A stretch of DNA of 64,000 nucleotides from Triatoma infestans (taxonomy: Eukaryota > Arthropoda > Insecta > Hemiptera > Reduviidae), in the NCBI GenBank assembly GCA_011037195.1, contig JAAEAF010014397.1:124001-188000 (forward strand), read 5' to 3'. This document shows, one piece after another, positions 1-10,380 of this stretch. The notes under the pieces are model-generated. The model did not search any database and was not told where the DNA came from. It saw only the letters and a program-made list of their open reading frames with translations. Every line of letters starts with the position of its first letter. Position 1 is the stretch's first letter. The position numbers and the translations under genes are program-made.

Positions 1-703
1 TAGTTATTTAAATTTTAGCAAGTTTCAATCACATTATGTTATACATAGATTCATGAACTAATAACTGTTGTTATCATGATTTATTTTATAATTTAGATAT
101 ATTATTTATAGACAATATAATGGTGGTTTTTCATATTAAAACGTTCTAAAACATTAGTATAATGTATGCAAACAAAGTTATAAACTTTAGGGTAGTGTCT
201 AAGCTTTTGGTTTGTGGTCTTAGGGAGTGTGAGTATTGCGGGAGTGAAGCAGACCTTTAGGGGTTGGCAGGACATATGGCCCCGGCTGCCACTACTCCAA
301 AAGGGAGAAAGAGATATCCCTTCATTAGTTGACCTGCATAATGCTTCTTCTATCTAATATTTCTGCACATCTCTACTGTTTTTAATATCTTGACAGACAC
401 ATTTATCATACAACACCCCCTTCTGGGGATTGTGAAATAATACTTTTAACTTTTGTTTAAAGAAAAGTAAATATATATATTTTTTTTTTAAAGGGGGCGA
501 CATACGAGCTAACATCGCTAAGGGTCAGCTTCATGATAATGCATTTTTTATATTGATATTACAAAGCTGTACTTATTTGATTTTTTGACAAGTTTATGTT
601 TAATAGCGCTCTCAGCTGTTAATCTAATAAATATTTCTTTAAAAAATAAACTTCATAATATTCAGGAAAATTTTGTCTTATAATAATAAATAAATAATAA
701 AAA
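1..703. other. Unassigned A+T-rich stretch
   Basis: I see no gene here. Positions 215-310 are more G+C-rich than the surroundings and may be an old unclassified repeat. A (TAA)n-like tract at about 681-703 lies directly before the SINE. Confidence 0.5.
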
Positions 704-945
704 GGAAGGGAATAGCTAAGTGGTTAGCGTACTGGACTCCCATGCGGACGACCCGTGTTCGAGTCCACCTGTGCTACCCTTAGATTTTTTCTTCCTAGGA
801 GCCTCTTCAGTTCACTTTCCGGTGATGGACAGTGTTGTCTGTAACGAGAGAACACTGTCCTGAGGCCGGCAGGGCACTGAGAAGGCTCCGGGCGCCAATG
901 ACCATAGATGTTGACGCGCCTTAAATAAAAAAAAAAATAAAAAAA
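704..945 (+). mobile_element. SINE1 (tRNA-derived), near full length
   Basis: The head resembles a tRNA gene: an A box (TAGCTAAGTGG) and a B box related to GGTTCGAGTCC, read here as GTGTTCGAGTCC. The body has the family's conserved hairpin-like block (CCGGTGATGGACAGTGTT ... AACACTGTCC), then AATGACCATAGATGTTGACG and an A-rich tail. It should be transcribed by RNA polymerase III and mobilised by a LINE. The same unit recurs at 2471, 4391, 10381, 41284, 42566, 62681 and 62917 on the plus strand and at 9366, 46573 and 55334 on the minus strand. Confidence 0.9.
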
Positions 946-1098
946 TAACGAATTGAATTTCTTATTCCCTGTTAGAACCTGCCCTTTTAGAAATAGTTTA
1001 AAGAAATTGCAAAACAATAAGGATATAAAAAATTAATTAAATAAGGTCATAAAAATTAATTGCTATTTTCACCTGATATTTTATGTAACATCCTAAAC

Positions 1099-1166
1099 AA
1101 TTTTTTTTTTAATTTAATGTGCGTCAACATCTAAGGTCATGGCGCCCGAAGCCTTCTCAGGGCTAA
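1099..1166 (-). mobile_element. SINE1 3'-end fragment
   Basis: Oligo(T) followed by the reverse complement of the SINE1 tail (ATGTTGACGC, GGCGCC, GCCTTCTCAG). Only the last 65 or so bases are present, and the tRNA-like head is missing. Confidence 0.75.
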
Positions 1167-1895
1167 AAAAAACCATAACCAATACCTGAATGCAACAACT
1201 CATAAAGACTAAGGCCACTAGATACCGGTTTTCTGTTTCTTTTTTTGAATCTGCTTGTCCTTCCATCATTTTTACCAATCAAGAATTGAAGTTTCTCAGT
1301 TATATTTATGAAGCCAGAGCTCACAGTCTCTACTAAAATTAAATTCAAATCGAACGGCATTAGATTTAGAAATTTGATTAAATAGCTTCCTCCTTTTCAT
1401 TGCAAAACAAATTGTTGTATTGACCCATTTAAGGAGATATTAAGATCTGAACAAACTTTACTTCCAATTTAGTATTAAAACAATTCTTAAATTTATTCGT
1501 TTTGTAATTCACGCATGGAGTTTTCATACAAGAAAAACTCCGTCAATAACTCTTTTTTCTGCAATTATAATGTTTATAATTATTACACTAAATTTAAATT
1601 ATTCAAATAAGTATTTAATTATTATAAAAAATATTTATAAATAATACTTATGGGTATTGTATGAATGCCACAAGTCCAATGAAAACTATTTGCCTTTATT
1701 TAAAAAAAAAAAAATAATAATAATCGGGAAAAAGTACAAATTTCTGAAAATGCTGTTAAATTTATGGAATTTTAACAATAAAACAAAATTCTTGAAACAT
1801 TTTAGGGTTGAATATTGTTTCACTTGAAATGTAGAGTTGCTAATGCGATTAGCAAACGATATTGTTAGATTTTTAAAGAATTCGTATTATTATTG
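1167..1895. other. Unassigned A+T-rich stretch
   Basis: No gene or recognisable element. Very rich in A/T runs. Confidence 0.45.
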
Positions 1896-2446
1896 AATAT
1901 GTGGATGGTTCCGCGATGCTGGATAACATCTGGTATTTTACCCGTGTTAGCATGTATATTCCTTTTGTTCCTGACCGGTTTCGAATTTTCATCCATCATC
2001 AGAGCAAATTTATTATGTTCATGTAGAGAGTTCACTTCAACGCAATGTTTCTGTTACACTCAACATTTGTTGTTGGTTTGTTGATTGTATGTATGTGCGG
2101 GAGGTTATAAAGTTATAAAATAATCCTTCAAAATATGCTATACTTATATTACACTATTTTCTAATGTCCAATCATAATTTATAATAATTTCCATTTGGTC
2201 ATTAAACACAAAAAACAAATAGTAACATTACCTTAAAAACTCCCGCACTTATATACAACCAACAAACCAACAAGTGTGAGTGTAACAACAGAAACATAGC
2301 GTTGAAGTGAAGTCTCTAACCCGAACCTAATAAATTTGCTCAGACGATGAATGAAAATCCAAAACCGGTAAGGAATATAAGAAATATGCATGCTACGACG
2401 GATAAAATACCAGATGGTATCCAGCATTGCGGACCCATCCACACAT
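1896..2446. repeat. Inverted pair of hammerhead-motif units (family A)
   Basis: The left arm (about 1896-2105, unit on the minus strand) and right arm (about 2236-2446, unit on the plus strand) are imperfect reverse complements. They share the block with GGATGGTTCCGC..TGCTGGATA outside and a ..GTTGGTTTGTTG.. block inside, around a loop of about 130 bp. A single unit of the same family lies at 17925-18110 and a related one near 9.93-10.15 kb. Each unit carries a CUGANGA...GAAACCGGUC-type core. This geometry fits Penelope-like element terminal repeats. That assignment is inference, because no Penelope reverse transcriptase is visible. Confidence 0.65.
1973..2002 (-). ncRNA. Hammerhead-ribozyme-like motif, family A
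   Basis: On the minus strand: CUGAUGA (2002-1996), one extra U, a short stem II (GGAU ... AUUC), GAA, then the self-complementary ACCGGU (1979-1974) followed by C at 1973, the expected cleavage nucleotide. Possible stem I pairs are CU/AG plus UUUG/CAAA across a small bulge. The extra nucleotide after CUGAUGA departs from the textbook core, so activity is not assured. Confidence 0.5.
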
Positions 2447-2470
2447 TTAACAAGATTTAATTTGTCTGAA

Positions 2471-2696
2471 GGGTGGGGGATTAGCTAAGTGGTTAGCGTG
2501 TTGGCCTTCCACACGGTAGTCCCGGGTTCGAGTCCAGTGCTGCCTTTAGATTTTTTCTTCCTACAGCTCACTGTTCGGTGATGGGCAGTGTTGTCTGCAA
2601 TGAGTGAAAACTGTTCGGAGGCCGGCAGTGCACTGGAAGGCTCCGGGCACCAATGACCATAGATGTTGACGAGCCTTTAAAAAAAAAAAAAAAAAA
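2471..2696 (+). mobile_element. SINE1
   Basis: A box (TAGCTAAGTGG) and B box (GGTTCGAGTCC) are intact. The body is about 15 bp shorter than the 704 copy around the TTCCTA..CAGCTCACTG junction. It ends in an A-run of about 17-20. Confidence 0.9.
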
Positions 2697-3340
2697 TTGC
2701 CTGAAAAACGTTAAAGTGTTGGACAAAAAAATTAAAAAAAGAAAGAGAAAGAAGTCTTACTATAAAAACGCATTTTTAAAATAAATTTATTTAATAATTT
2801 TTGAAATTACATCCTCTAATAAATGCGATCTAGAAAGAATATATTTGTACATGTGCAATACGCGTGTAGTTGTGGTGCTATAAATAACCAACATTCAATA
2901 AAGAAACTGGCAAAACAATTTGGTCAGAGTTCAGGACTTTTTAGCACTGTAGTATATACTGGTGTGTATGATAACATGTTGTGTGGGAACAATACTATAG
3001 CAACAGAAATTGGACAATAAAATTTGTATCTGATGTGTGTGTGTGTGAATATATATGTTCAGTGTGTATATGTAACATATGTTCACTTCTTTCTAAAAAA
3101 GGACCAGAAGAGAAATTCAATTGAGTTAGTCTATGTTAAAGTGGCTGAATGTAGTAAAACACCCTTTGAATACTATCTAATCTATGAAAGGGACAATCAG
3201 ACATCCATCCACAATTGATTCTGCATACTACTTTCAAAATAATGTTGTCAACAATAAAGAAAAATAATTCTAAATATTAATCAAAATATAATCAATACAT
3301 TGATTTTGGTTGAAGTTTTTTTTTTTGGCTGTTATTATTT
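2697..3340. other. Unassigned A+T-rich stretch
   Basis: No gene. A short TG-rich patch lies at 3032-3046. The open frames here lack domain signal and have the base composition of the surrounding DNA. Confidence 0.45.
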
Positions 3341-4161
3341 TTGATTTTTACTTGGATAATAAATTTTGAACCTTATTTTATTTTATATATTTTTTCATTC
3401 TTGTAATTACAATTTCTCCCAACGTTTCGACACTACACGTGTCATTGTCTGGGGATTCTTTCTTTATTTCTTTTACAATACTCTGTTATTTGTTCGATGT
3501 GATAAGTTGCTTATTATTATAACTAATACGAAGGCCTCGTTTTATTTTTAATTTTAATTTTGTTTTTGTAACACTCATGTGTTACAGACATTTATTTTTA
3601 TATAATTTGTTATTAGTTGGTATTAGTTATGTGACCATGTGGTTTCTATTTTGATTATACTGAGTTTTACTTTATATTTGAAGTTTCTATGGCTGTAATT
3701 TTTGAGTCACCTTACTAACAACGCTAATGGTAGACTTTATTTGCTAGAACAAACTCTAAAAATCAAAACTTACAGCCATATAAACTTCATATATAAAGTA
3801 AAACTCAGTATAATCAAAATAGAAACCACATGGTCACATAACTAATACAATTAATAAGGCGACTAACTTTTAGTAAATTAACAAAATATATAAAAATAAA
3901 TGACTGTAACACATCAGTGTTACAAAATCAAAATTAAAATTAAAAATAAAACGAGGCCTTGGTATTAGTTACAATAATAAGCAACGTATCATATCGAACA
4001 AATAACAGAGTATTGTAAAAGGAATAAAGAAAAAATCCATAGACAATGACACGTGTAGTGTTTAAATGACATAGAAATTGTAATTTAAAAGTAATGAAAA
4101 AAATAAATATAAAATAAAATGCTGTAAATAAGGTTCAAAATTTATTATCCAAGTAAATATC
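3341..4161. repeat. Large inverted repeat, arms of about 370-410 bp
   Basis: The left arm (3341-3707) is the imperfect reverse complement of the right arm (3752-4161), with a loop of about 44 bp. Matching landmarks include TTACTTGGATAATAAATTTT at the outer ends and GAGTTTTACTTTATAT at the inner ends. The left arm contains a hammerhead-like core on the minus strand (3420-3451: stem II GACAC/GUGUC, then GAAACGUU). In the right arm this core is destroyed (about 4040-4075). Confidence 0.85.
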
Positions 4162-4390
4162 AATACAAACAATAATTATTCAAGTCATTAGCAACCTTTA
4201 GATAAACTAATTGATTATTTTAAATTTAAACAGAAAAAAATCTGATTTTAAATAACTTTCTCCATGCACTTCGTCAGAACAGTAGACAATAAACTTATAC
4301 TACACAAACTCTACCCTTTACACAGAAGGACACACACAGTACAAAAACTAGGGTCTCCGTCCCTAGTTAGTTGGCGTAAGCCACGGGAGA

Positions 4391-4575
4391 AGGAAGGGAT
4401 TAGCTCAGTGGTAGAGCGCTGGACAAGAACGCGAGTTGCCGGTTCGAACCCTGCATGCTGCCCTTAGATTTTCTCTTATAGGAGCCTCTACAGCTACTGT
4501 TCGGTGATGGGCGTGTTTTCTGTAGCTAGAGAACACTGAGGCCGGCAGTACACTGAGAAGGCTTCAGAGGGCAAA
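4391..4575 (+). mobile_element. SINE1, 3'-shortened
   Basis: The head is closer to a real tRNA than in other copies (TTAGCTCAGTGGTAGAGCGC, B box GGTTCGAACCC). The SINE1 body follows and stops after the GAGAAGGCTTC block, without the usual AATGACCATAG tail. I call it a SINE rather than a tRNA gene because the anticodon region cannot fold and the SINE body follows directly. Confidence 0.85.
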
Positions 4576-5439
4576 CAGATTTTTCTGTTCGCAGTGCAGT
4601 AATCCCACATAGCAATCTAATTCTTCAATCTAAATCACATAATTCAATTATTATTAAAATTCTAATGGACAAAAATTCCTTAAACTCCCAATGATTGCAG
4701 ATCTTAGCCATATATAAACTCCCAATGATTGATGGTCTTAGCTCTATATATATATGTATATCTGTTGGTTTTTTTTTTATGGCTTAATTATTAACGACTG
4801 TGAAAGATTATAATTGTGTTTAGCAAAATATCAATAATTTAAAATAATAATTATGAAATAAACCTATCTCGCATTATCCCCAGAACTCTATAGAATCCAT
4901 TTTCCGGACAATTTTTTTCAAAAAGTGATATGTTTGTATATGAATGTAAAAAAGCTTTCTATTTTAAAGAAAATCCTATAACCTCTTATGTCAAGAAAAT
5001 TCCAATAAACTCAGAACCAATCCTGCAAAATTACATTTTCCATTTCTCCTTTAAATCTCCTAGAGGTGGAGATAGGCAGATTCTGATCTCTCTCTTACAA
5101 GGAGAATTAGAATAGCTCGTCATAGGGAGATGCGTTACGCCTCATGTAACGTGTTGAGTGACTTAGCTGTGTGGCAGGATTTGGATGGATTGCCATGTGA
5201 TTTTTGGCTCATCACCGGCAATCCATTACACTTATATAATAAAGGTAGTTTTATCTTTTCTAGAACTGTCGAACTACTTTCAACAATGAATGAACTAAAA
5301 ACAGATTAACCATCATTCTCTTTCACCACTACATAACTCTACTACTTAACAAATATATTCAAATTGTAACATTCAGCCTTCCTGTACGGTTGTCGTTTTC
5401 CTTTTTTCGTGCTACACCCATCAACAACATACCCAATAT
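4576..5439. other. Unassigned stretch with a short tandem duplication
   Basis: An approximately 35-bp direct duplication containing ACTCCCAATGATTG lies at about 4684-4745. The segment 5110-5225 is relatively G+C-rich but shows no domain or known repeat signature. Confidence 0.45.
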
Positions 5440-5820
5440 TTGTTGTGGTGGTTGGTTCCGCAGAGCTGGAAAGCATCAGCGACATTTCCCGTGGTAGCCT
5501 GCTTTCATTTGTGTCATCGACCGGTGTTTCGGGCGTTTCGCCATCTGTCGGATGGCGTTTTTTCGACATGTGACAACACAGACGTCTCAGAGCAACTTAG
5601 TTTCACACTAACTGAGACTGTATTTTTCTAAAAAAAATTTCTAATAAAAACAAAATACGTCTCAGTTAGTGTGAAACTAAGTTGCTCTGTGCGAGTCTGT
5701 GTTGTCACACTGTCTGAAAAACGCATCCTGAAGATGGGCGAACGCCCGAAACCGGTCGATGACCACAAAATGAAGCAGGCTACCACGGAAAATGTCTTTG
5801 ATAATACAGAAATATCCGTA
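5440..5820. repeat. Inverted pair of hammerhead-motif units (family B)
   Basis: The left unit (minus, about 5440-5632) and right unit (plus, about 5638-5820) meet head to head with almost no spacer, around CTCAGTTAGTGTGAAACTAAG. The right unit recurs on the plus strand at about 6390-6535, and a shorter relative is at 42780-42900. The left unit's core is degenerate (5514-5553: CGACAGA where CUGAAGA is expected, and two extra bases before ACCGGU). The right core is well formed. Confidence 0.75.
5724..5761 (+). ncRNA. Hammerhead-ribozyme-like motif, family B, best formed
   Basis: All elements line up in type I order: stem I CAUC (5724-5727), CUGAAGA (5728-5734), one extra U, stem II GGGC-GAAC-GCCC (5736-5747), GAA (5748-5750), palindromic ACCGGU (5751-5756), C17 cleavage nucleotide (5757), and stem I partner GAUG (5758-5761). 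A self-complementary stem III with no loop implies cleavage through a dimer or tandem transcript, as described for ribozymes of Penelope-like elements. The extra U between A9 and stem II is the main doubt. Confidence 0.65.
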
Positions 5821-6365
5821 GAATTATTGTGTAATTAAAAGTTGCTCTGTTCGGTTGCGAATATATTGTATTAGAAAAGTCATTCATATTGATGATACGT
5901 TGTGAACTGTTAATATAACGTTGTCAAAATAAACAATATTCAGTGTATTCTTGAAATCGCCCTTAATATTTCACTTCCTTTCTATTATTTAACATATCTC
6001 ATCTACAATAATAATATATAGATGGCAGATCCTTACATTGTACTGATGTGGTACTTTAGAGGAAAGTGTAACGTTACTGTTGTCCCCCCCAGAACCCCCA
6101 AAAATAAATTTTCCAGCAAAAATGTTACAAATAAAAGTGATAAGTATATATGTATTGTAAAGAGATAGATTGTTATATGGGATATTGCATTGTGACCTGT
6201 TTGTGGCCCTATTGTGATTCCCGGGCCATCACCGGGCAGTGATCTGTAGAGGCTCCTTCCTTATCTTAGGAAGAGCTAATCCCTTCCCTTATGAATAAAG
6301 ATAGTATGCGAACTTTAAAGAAAATCGTTGGTGCCGTGTTTTGAGAGAATCACGAAAAACAAAAA
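5812..6365 (-). repeat. Inverted duplicate of part of the 12.2-13.2 kb nest
   Basis: Read on the minus strand this matches, in order, about 12170-12206, then 12694-13228, at high identity by eye. It carries the same X fragment, the same internally deleted SINE1 scrap (6232-6297) and the same partial LTR of element Z (5812-6013). The 479-bp repeat Y insertion of the 12-kb locus is absent: X reads straight through near 6335-6345. The locus is therefore a pre-insertion reference. Confidence 0.85.
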
Positions 6366-6451
6366 AAAATACTAGTATTTAAGAATACACCTCAGTTAGT
6401 GTGAAACTAAGTCTCTGTACGAGTCTGTGTTGGCACACTGTCTGAAGAACG

Positions 6452-6489
6452 CATCCTGAAGATGGGCGAACGCCCGAAACCGGTCGATG
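6452..6489 (+). ncRNA. Hammerhead-ribozyme-like motif, family B, second copy
   Basis: Identical in every core and stem position to the motif at 5724-5761: CAUC (6452-6455), CUGAAGA (6456-6462), U, GGGC-GAAC-GCCC (6464-6475), GAA, ACCGGU (6479-6484), C (6485), GAUG (6486-6489). The flanking unit differs at several positions, so retention of the core is notable. Confidence 0.65.
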
Positions 6490-6535
6490 ACCACAAAATG
6501 AAGCAGGCCACCACGGAAAATGTCTCTGATACATA

Positions 6536-7351
6536 TACCCAATACCTAAGAGAGCCGAAATTACACAAAAATTATTTTAGCTTTTGTTATAACATTTATT
6601 TTATTGGGAAATCAGTTTCAAAATCTAATACGATTGCGAAATATCCTATTTCAAGGTTCTCGAGGAAGTACAAATATTATTTTTTTCAGTAAAGAAGAAT
6701 CTTAAAAAAAAACAAAAAAAAATGGATTCTTTAAGAAAATTTACATTTTTTCTGTCTAATTTGTAATTTACATAGTGAAATGTAAATATTATTTTAGGAT
6801 ATAAATCTTTTGTAAAATGAATTTGTTATTCGAGTGGTAAATTAACTATATTTAAGTAATAATAAGAGATATCTTGGATATTTAAATGAGGACTCTAACA
6901 AAGAATAAGAAATTCGTTTAACTACCATTCCAGTTCCATTAAATATTTTAATTTACTTGTTTGCACATTAATCGAAGATTTCAAACAGAGAGAAGACCAC
7001 TAACAACATTAAAAGAATTATTAAAATATTAAAAGAAACTGTATTCACTCAAATTGCTCAACATTTTTATTTATTTGTTCATTATTTGTTAGATTTATTT
7101 CCTTTTTTATTTAGTTTAACGACATCAGGATACAGCAAAGTATGTCCATTCCTTTGTTGATTTATTGCTTGTAATTTCTATTGTATTTTATTGATTAAAT
7201 TAATTTTTTGAATTTTTAGAAGTCTTTCAAAGCTGTCTACTTTTTGCTTCGCTTGTCAAATTTCCTTACCATGTTATATCCTTCCAGTGTTGTAACTGAA
7301 ACCACTAAATAAAGTACGGGATAAAATTAAGAGAATGACACGGCACTGAAA
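6536..7351. other. Unassigned A+T-rich stretch
   Basis: No gene or recognised repeat. Long A/T runs. Confidence 0.45.
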
Positions 7352-7900
7352 TGTGATTGGTATGATGTGTTGTTGTAGTTTATAAGTATTGTAGCACGAG
7401 CGGTTTTGTAAAGGGCTGTGTGTATGTTTAAAGAGAAGAGAAGTAATAAGAAATAAATAAGAAAACACTGTTAGATTAAATTAAATATATTATCTTTAAA
7501 GAAATTTAAATACTTTTCAATATCACAATAATATGCTTATTAAAACAATTATTTCTCTAGATTAAATTTTAAACTCTTATAACTGGCACTAAAGTTAAGT
7601 GAGCGATTCCTGTTAGAAATGTCTGGTTCAATGTCTAATTCAGACTATCCTCGATGAGTGCAGAATTTAGACACTCTCTTGAAAGAATGCCTTCTCTTAG
7701 TACTTCAAATCCTCCCCTGTGAGATGGGGGGCAAAAAGACAAAGCTGAATCTAAGTTCTATTAACTCTTCTGTAACGGTGCCCTTTACCTGAATAGATCC
7801 TTTCAATTCCTTTCACTGCACTTATACACTTTATTTTAAGCTAAAAATTCACTAAACAATTTTTTCAAAATTATTTCCATTTTCCCTAATTGCTACTTTA
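7352..7900 (+). mobile_element. Repeat Y copy (putative solo LTR), subfamily 2
   Basis: Shares with 12211, 24314, 39730 and 40579 the blocks TGTGATTGG, GTAGCACGAGCGG, an AAGGGCTtGT-like block and a ..GAGAAGAGAAGTAATAAGAAATAAA.. stretch. Its 3' third (AAATTCACTAAACAATTTTT) matches only the 39.7-kb copy. The 3' boundary is a guess, since no clear CA end or target duplication is visible. Confidence 0.55.
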
Positions 7901-8757
7901 TTTAAAAAAAAAAAAAAAAATGAAGGATAAAAGAATGCTTTACAAGAAAAGTGGCAAAAAGAAATGGAAAAAATATGAGCATTTAAAGGTAATGCCTACT
8001 GGTGAGATGGCCAGAAAGTAAACGCCTAAACAACCCAAGAAAAAGTATGAAAGAATGCCCGCAGAAAGCTGTGAGAAGGGAAAATCCAAAATCAGATATC
8101 GGTTAAGGATTACGAGAAGAAAATAGTAGAAATTTCTATAGGGATTTTTGATTAGATCATCTTGTTTGAATGCAAGTAAGTGTCTGCTAGCACTCTTAAA
8201 CAAATTTTAAAAATATTTTTTCGGAATTACAGCACGAGGTCATGTGGTTTCGGAATTTATGGCACCGACACTAAGTGTTAATAACTTCCTCTTAAGCAAT
8301 TTCAGCATCCAACACTATGGACTTGTAGACGTATAATTTTTGTTGAAACTTATTTATTTATTACCAAACTATGGGGAGTTTTAAGTTTTCGAAACAATCC
8401 TTAAAAGATGTTACGTAATGTTGCTATAAACAAAAAATATAAATATTTGGCTGTAATAAATATATATTTGCAGAGTTGTTCCAGCAATTTCAGAACTCAA
8501 GCAATAAAGTGGTATATCTCAAGGGAATCCTATGTAAAACTAATTCGTTTTTAATCTCTGTGGATATCACTTCTTTACATAACTAGTCAGTCGTACTTAA
8601 ACAAAATTTTTCTTCATAGTAACCTGGACAGTATATCACTCACTGTATTATAACGGATAAAATATATAATCTACAGTAATTTATTACCTCTATAATTAAA
8701 CTCATTCAAAATGTTTATTTTTGTTTGTTTTTTTTTATTTATCATAATCACTAACTA
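7901..8757. other. Unassigned A+T-rich stretch
   Basis: No gene recognised. The reading frames on either strand have no conserved domain. Confidence 0.45.
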
Positions 8758-8861
8758 CTGTTAGAAGAGAAATAGTGCGATCGTACCAGATTTTCACCGG
8801 AAATACACGTTTGGAGGTCCACTGAGTCCAAAAAAGTAGATTAGAAAATCTAATCCTGTTT

Positions 8862-8905
<44 letters not shown>

Positions 8906-9365
8906 TTGTGTGTTTTTGTGGATGTGTGTGAAAAGAATATATCAAAAACAAAAAGTTTCAGGAAACGCAAACTTGATATTTCATTCAGGTACTATCAGAC
9001 ACGAAGATTTCGGTTCAAAATCCATCAACCGGAAGTGCCACATTACTGAAAGTTTTTCAGTTTTTTTCTGATTTTCTCAAAAACGGCTCCAACGATTTTC
9101 TTTGAACTATATATATCAACTAAACACAAAGAGCTACAACTTTTATTTGAAATATTTCCCCGGGAAAATTCATTTAAGGGCACTTTTGGGGGAGGGATGG
9201 GGGTTACAGTTTTCTCTAATGTTCTATTTCAGTTATTATAGAATTCTATCATATAAATAGTATAAATTAAAATTAAATATGTTGTCGATATCCTGAGTTT
9301 GAAGAAAGTAGTTTTTCGTTTAAAATCGCAAAAAGAGAAAGTTGTGTGAGTGTTTCACACTCAGA
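8758..9365 (+). mobile_element. Family X (DINE-1-like Helentron), one core unit
   Basis: Contains, in order, the family-X 5' block (GTGCGATCGTACCAG, CACCGGAAATACACG), a (TG)n tract at 8867-8901, the CATCAACCGGAAGTGCCAC block and a single core unit (TTTTCTCAAAAACGGCTCC, AAAGAGCTACAACTTTTATT, GGGAAAATTCATTTAAGGGC). It ends with the hairpin-forming GTGTGAGTGTTTCACAC and oligo(T). The 5' subterminal repeat is eroded. Confidence 0.75.
8867..8901. repeat. (TG)n microsatellite inside family X
   Basis: A near-perfect TG tract. The same position carries TG/CA tracts in other X copies (about 62005-62037 on the opposite strand), so it belongs to the family architecture. Confidence 0.9.
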
Positions 9366-9552
9366 TTTTTTTTTCGTAATTTAAGGCGCGTCAACATTTA
9401 AGATCATTGGCGCCCAGAGCCTTCTAAGTGCATTGCTTGCCACCGCAGTGTGAGCATTAGAGACTCCTAGGAAGATAAAATCAAAGGGCAGCAAGGCTGG
9501 ACTCCAACCCGGGACAATCGCGTTGCTAGTTCAGCGTGCTACCACTGACCTT
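9366..9552 (-). mobile_element. SINE1, diverged
   Basis: Begins with oligo(T) and the reverse complement of the SINE1 tail (GGCGCGTCAACATT). It ends at the reversed A box (GCGTGCTACCACTGACC). The central part is shortened. It was inserted right at the 3' end of the X copy. Confidence 0.8.
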
Positions 9553-9927
9553 TTTTTTTTATTTTTTTTTTGAAAATGTCATTATTACCAAAGATTGTAG
9601 TAAATTCTTATTAAATTTCTTGTAAGTTGCAATTGCAAGGTTTAGGCCCAGCGAGAAATTACTGTATGAACTCCTGGGTTTATGATTCTTTTAACATTTG
9701 GGAACAATAATCTATTTCTACATAACAAAATGAAAAAGAAGCAATGAAAATGAAGGAAAATAGTGGGGGTAATTTGAAACTGGAATTATTATGATTCAGA
9801 TAGGGATTTGTAAAGGTATTTTTAAAGAATTTTTTTTGCTTTTCTTATTACCTACCCCAAATGGGAAAAGATTCCCCCAATCGAATTACTTCAGGCGCCA
9901 TCTTATATTTTATCCGTCTTAACCTAA
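9553..9927. other. Unassigned stretch
   Basis: Nothing recognised apart from a T-run after the SINE head. Confidence 0.4.
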
Positions 9928-10150
9928 AATATAATTAATCTGACCGGTTTCGGATTTTCCACCACCATCAGAGGTAAGCAAGTTCGTTTGGAGATGTTGA
10001 CTTCCATTTACAATCTGTCTCACACTGTTAAGATTTTGACAATTTAAGGATTCCACACCGGTCAGATTAATGAAATAAAGCATGATGAGATGCTGAGACG
10101 GAAAAAATCTCAGATATTATCCATCTTTGCGGGCCCAAACGGATTATTAA
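9928..10150. repeat. Degenerate inverted pair of hammerhead-motif units
   Basis: A minus-strand core at 9942-9971 (CUGAUGG..., stem II GG/CC, GAAACCGGUCA) and a damaged plus-strand counterpart near 10045-10075 (GGATTCC, ACACCGGTCAGATTAAT) share ACCGGTCAGATTAAT as reverse complements. The downstream ATTATCCATC..GCGGGCCC block resembles the family A units at 2.4 kb. Confidence 0.55.
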
Positions 10151-10380
10151 ATATTTCAGATATTATTTTATGCGCTATTTGCATAAAAGTTCATTTTATG
10201 AGCTAGGACTTCCATATAATCTGGTTTTAAGCTGTAATTTAGAATATTTTTGCAGGTTTCACTAGCAATTGAGCGTTGCACTTCCAGAGATAGTGAAATG
10301 AGATTTTTATAGTTTAATATTTTTAAGTATTTCCGTGCCTGATGAATATATAAATAAATTTTATGTATTTTATTTAAATA
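10151..10380. other. Unassigned A+T-rich stretch
   Basis: No recognised feature. Confidence 0.4.

Noticed and set aside
4391..4465. tRNA gene (A and B boxes, near-perfect tRNA-like head)
   Set aside because: It is followed by the SINE1 body, the anticodon arm and acceptor stem do not pair, and the same head occurs in over ten SINE copies.
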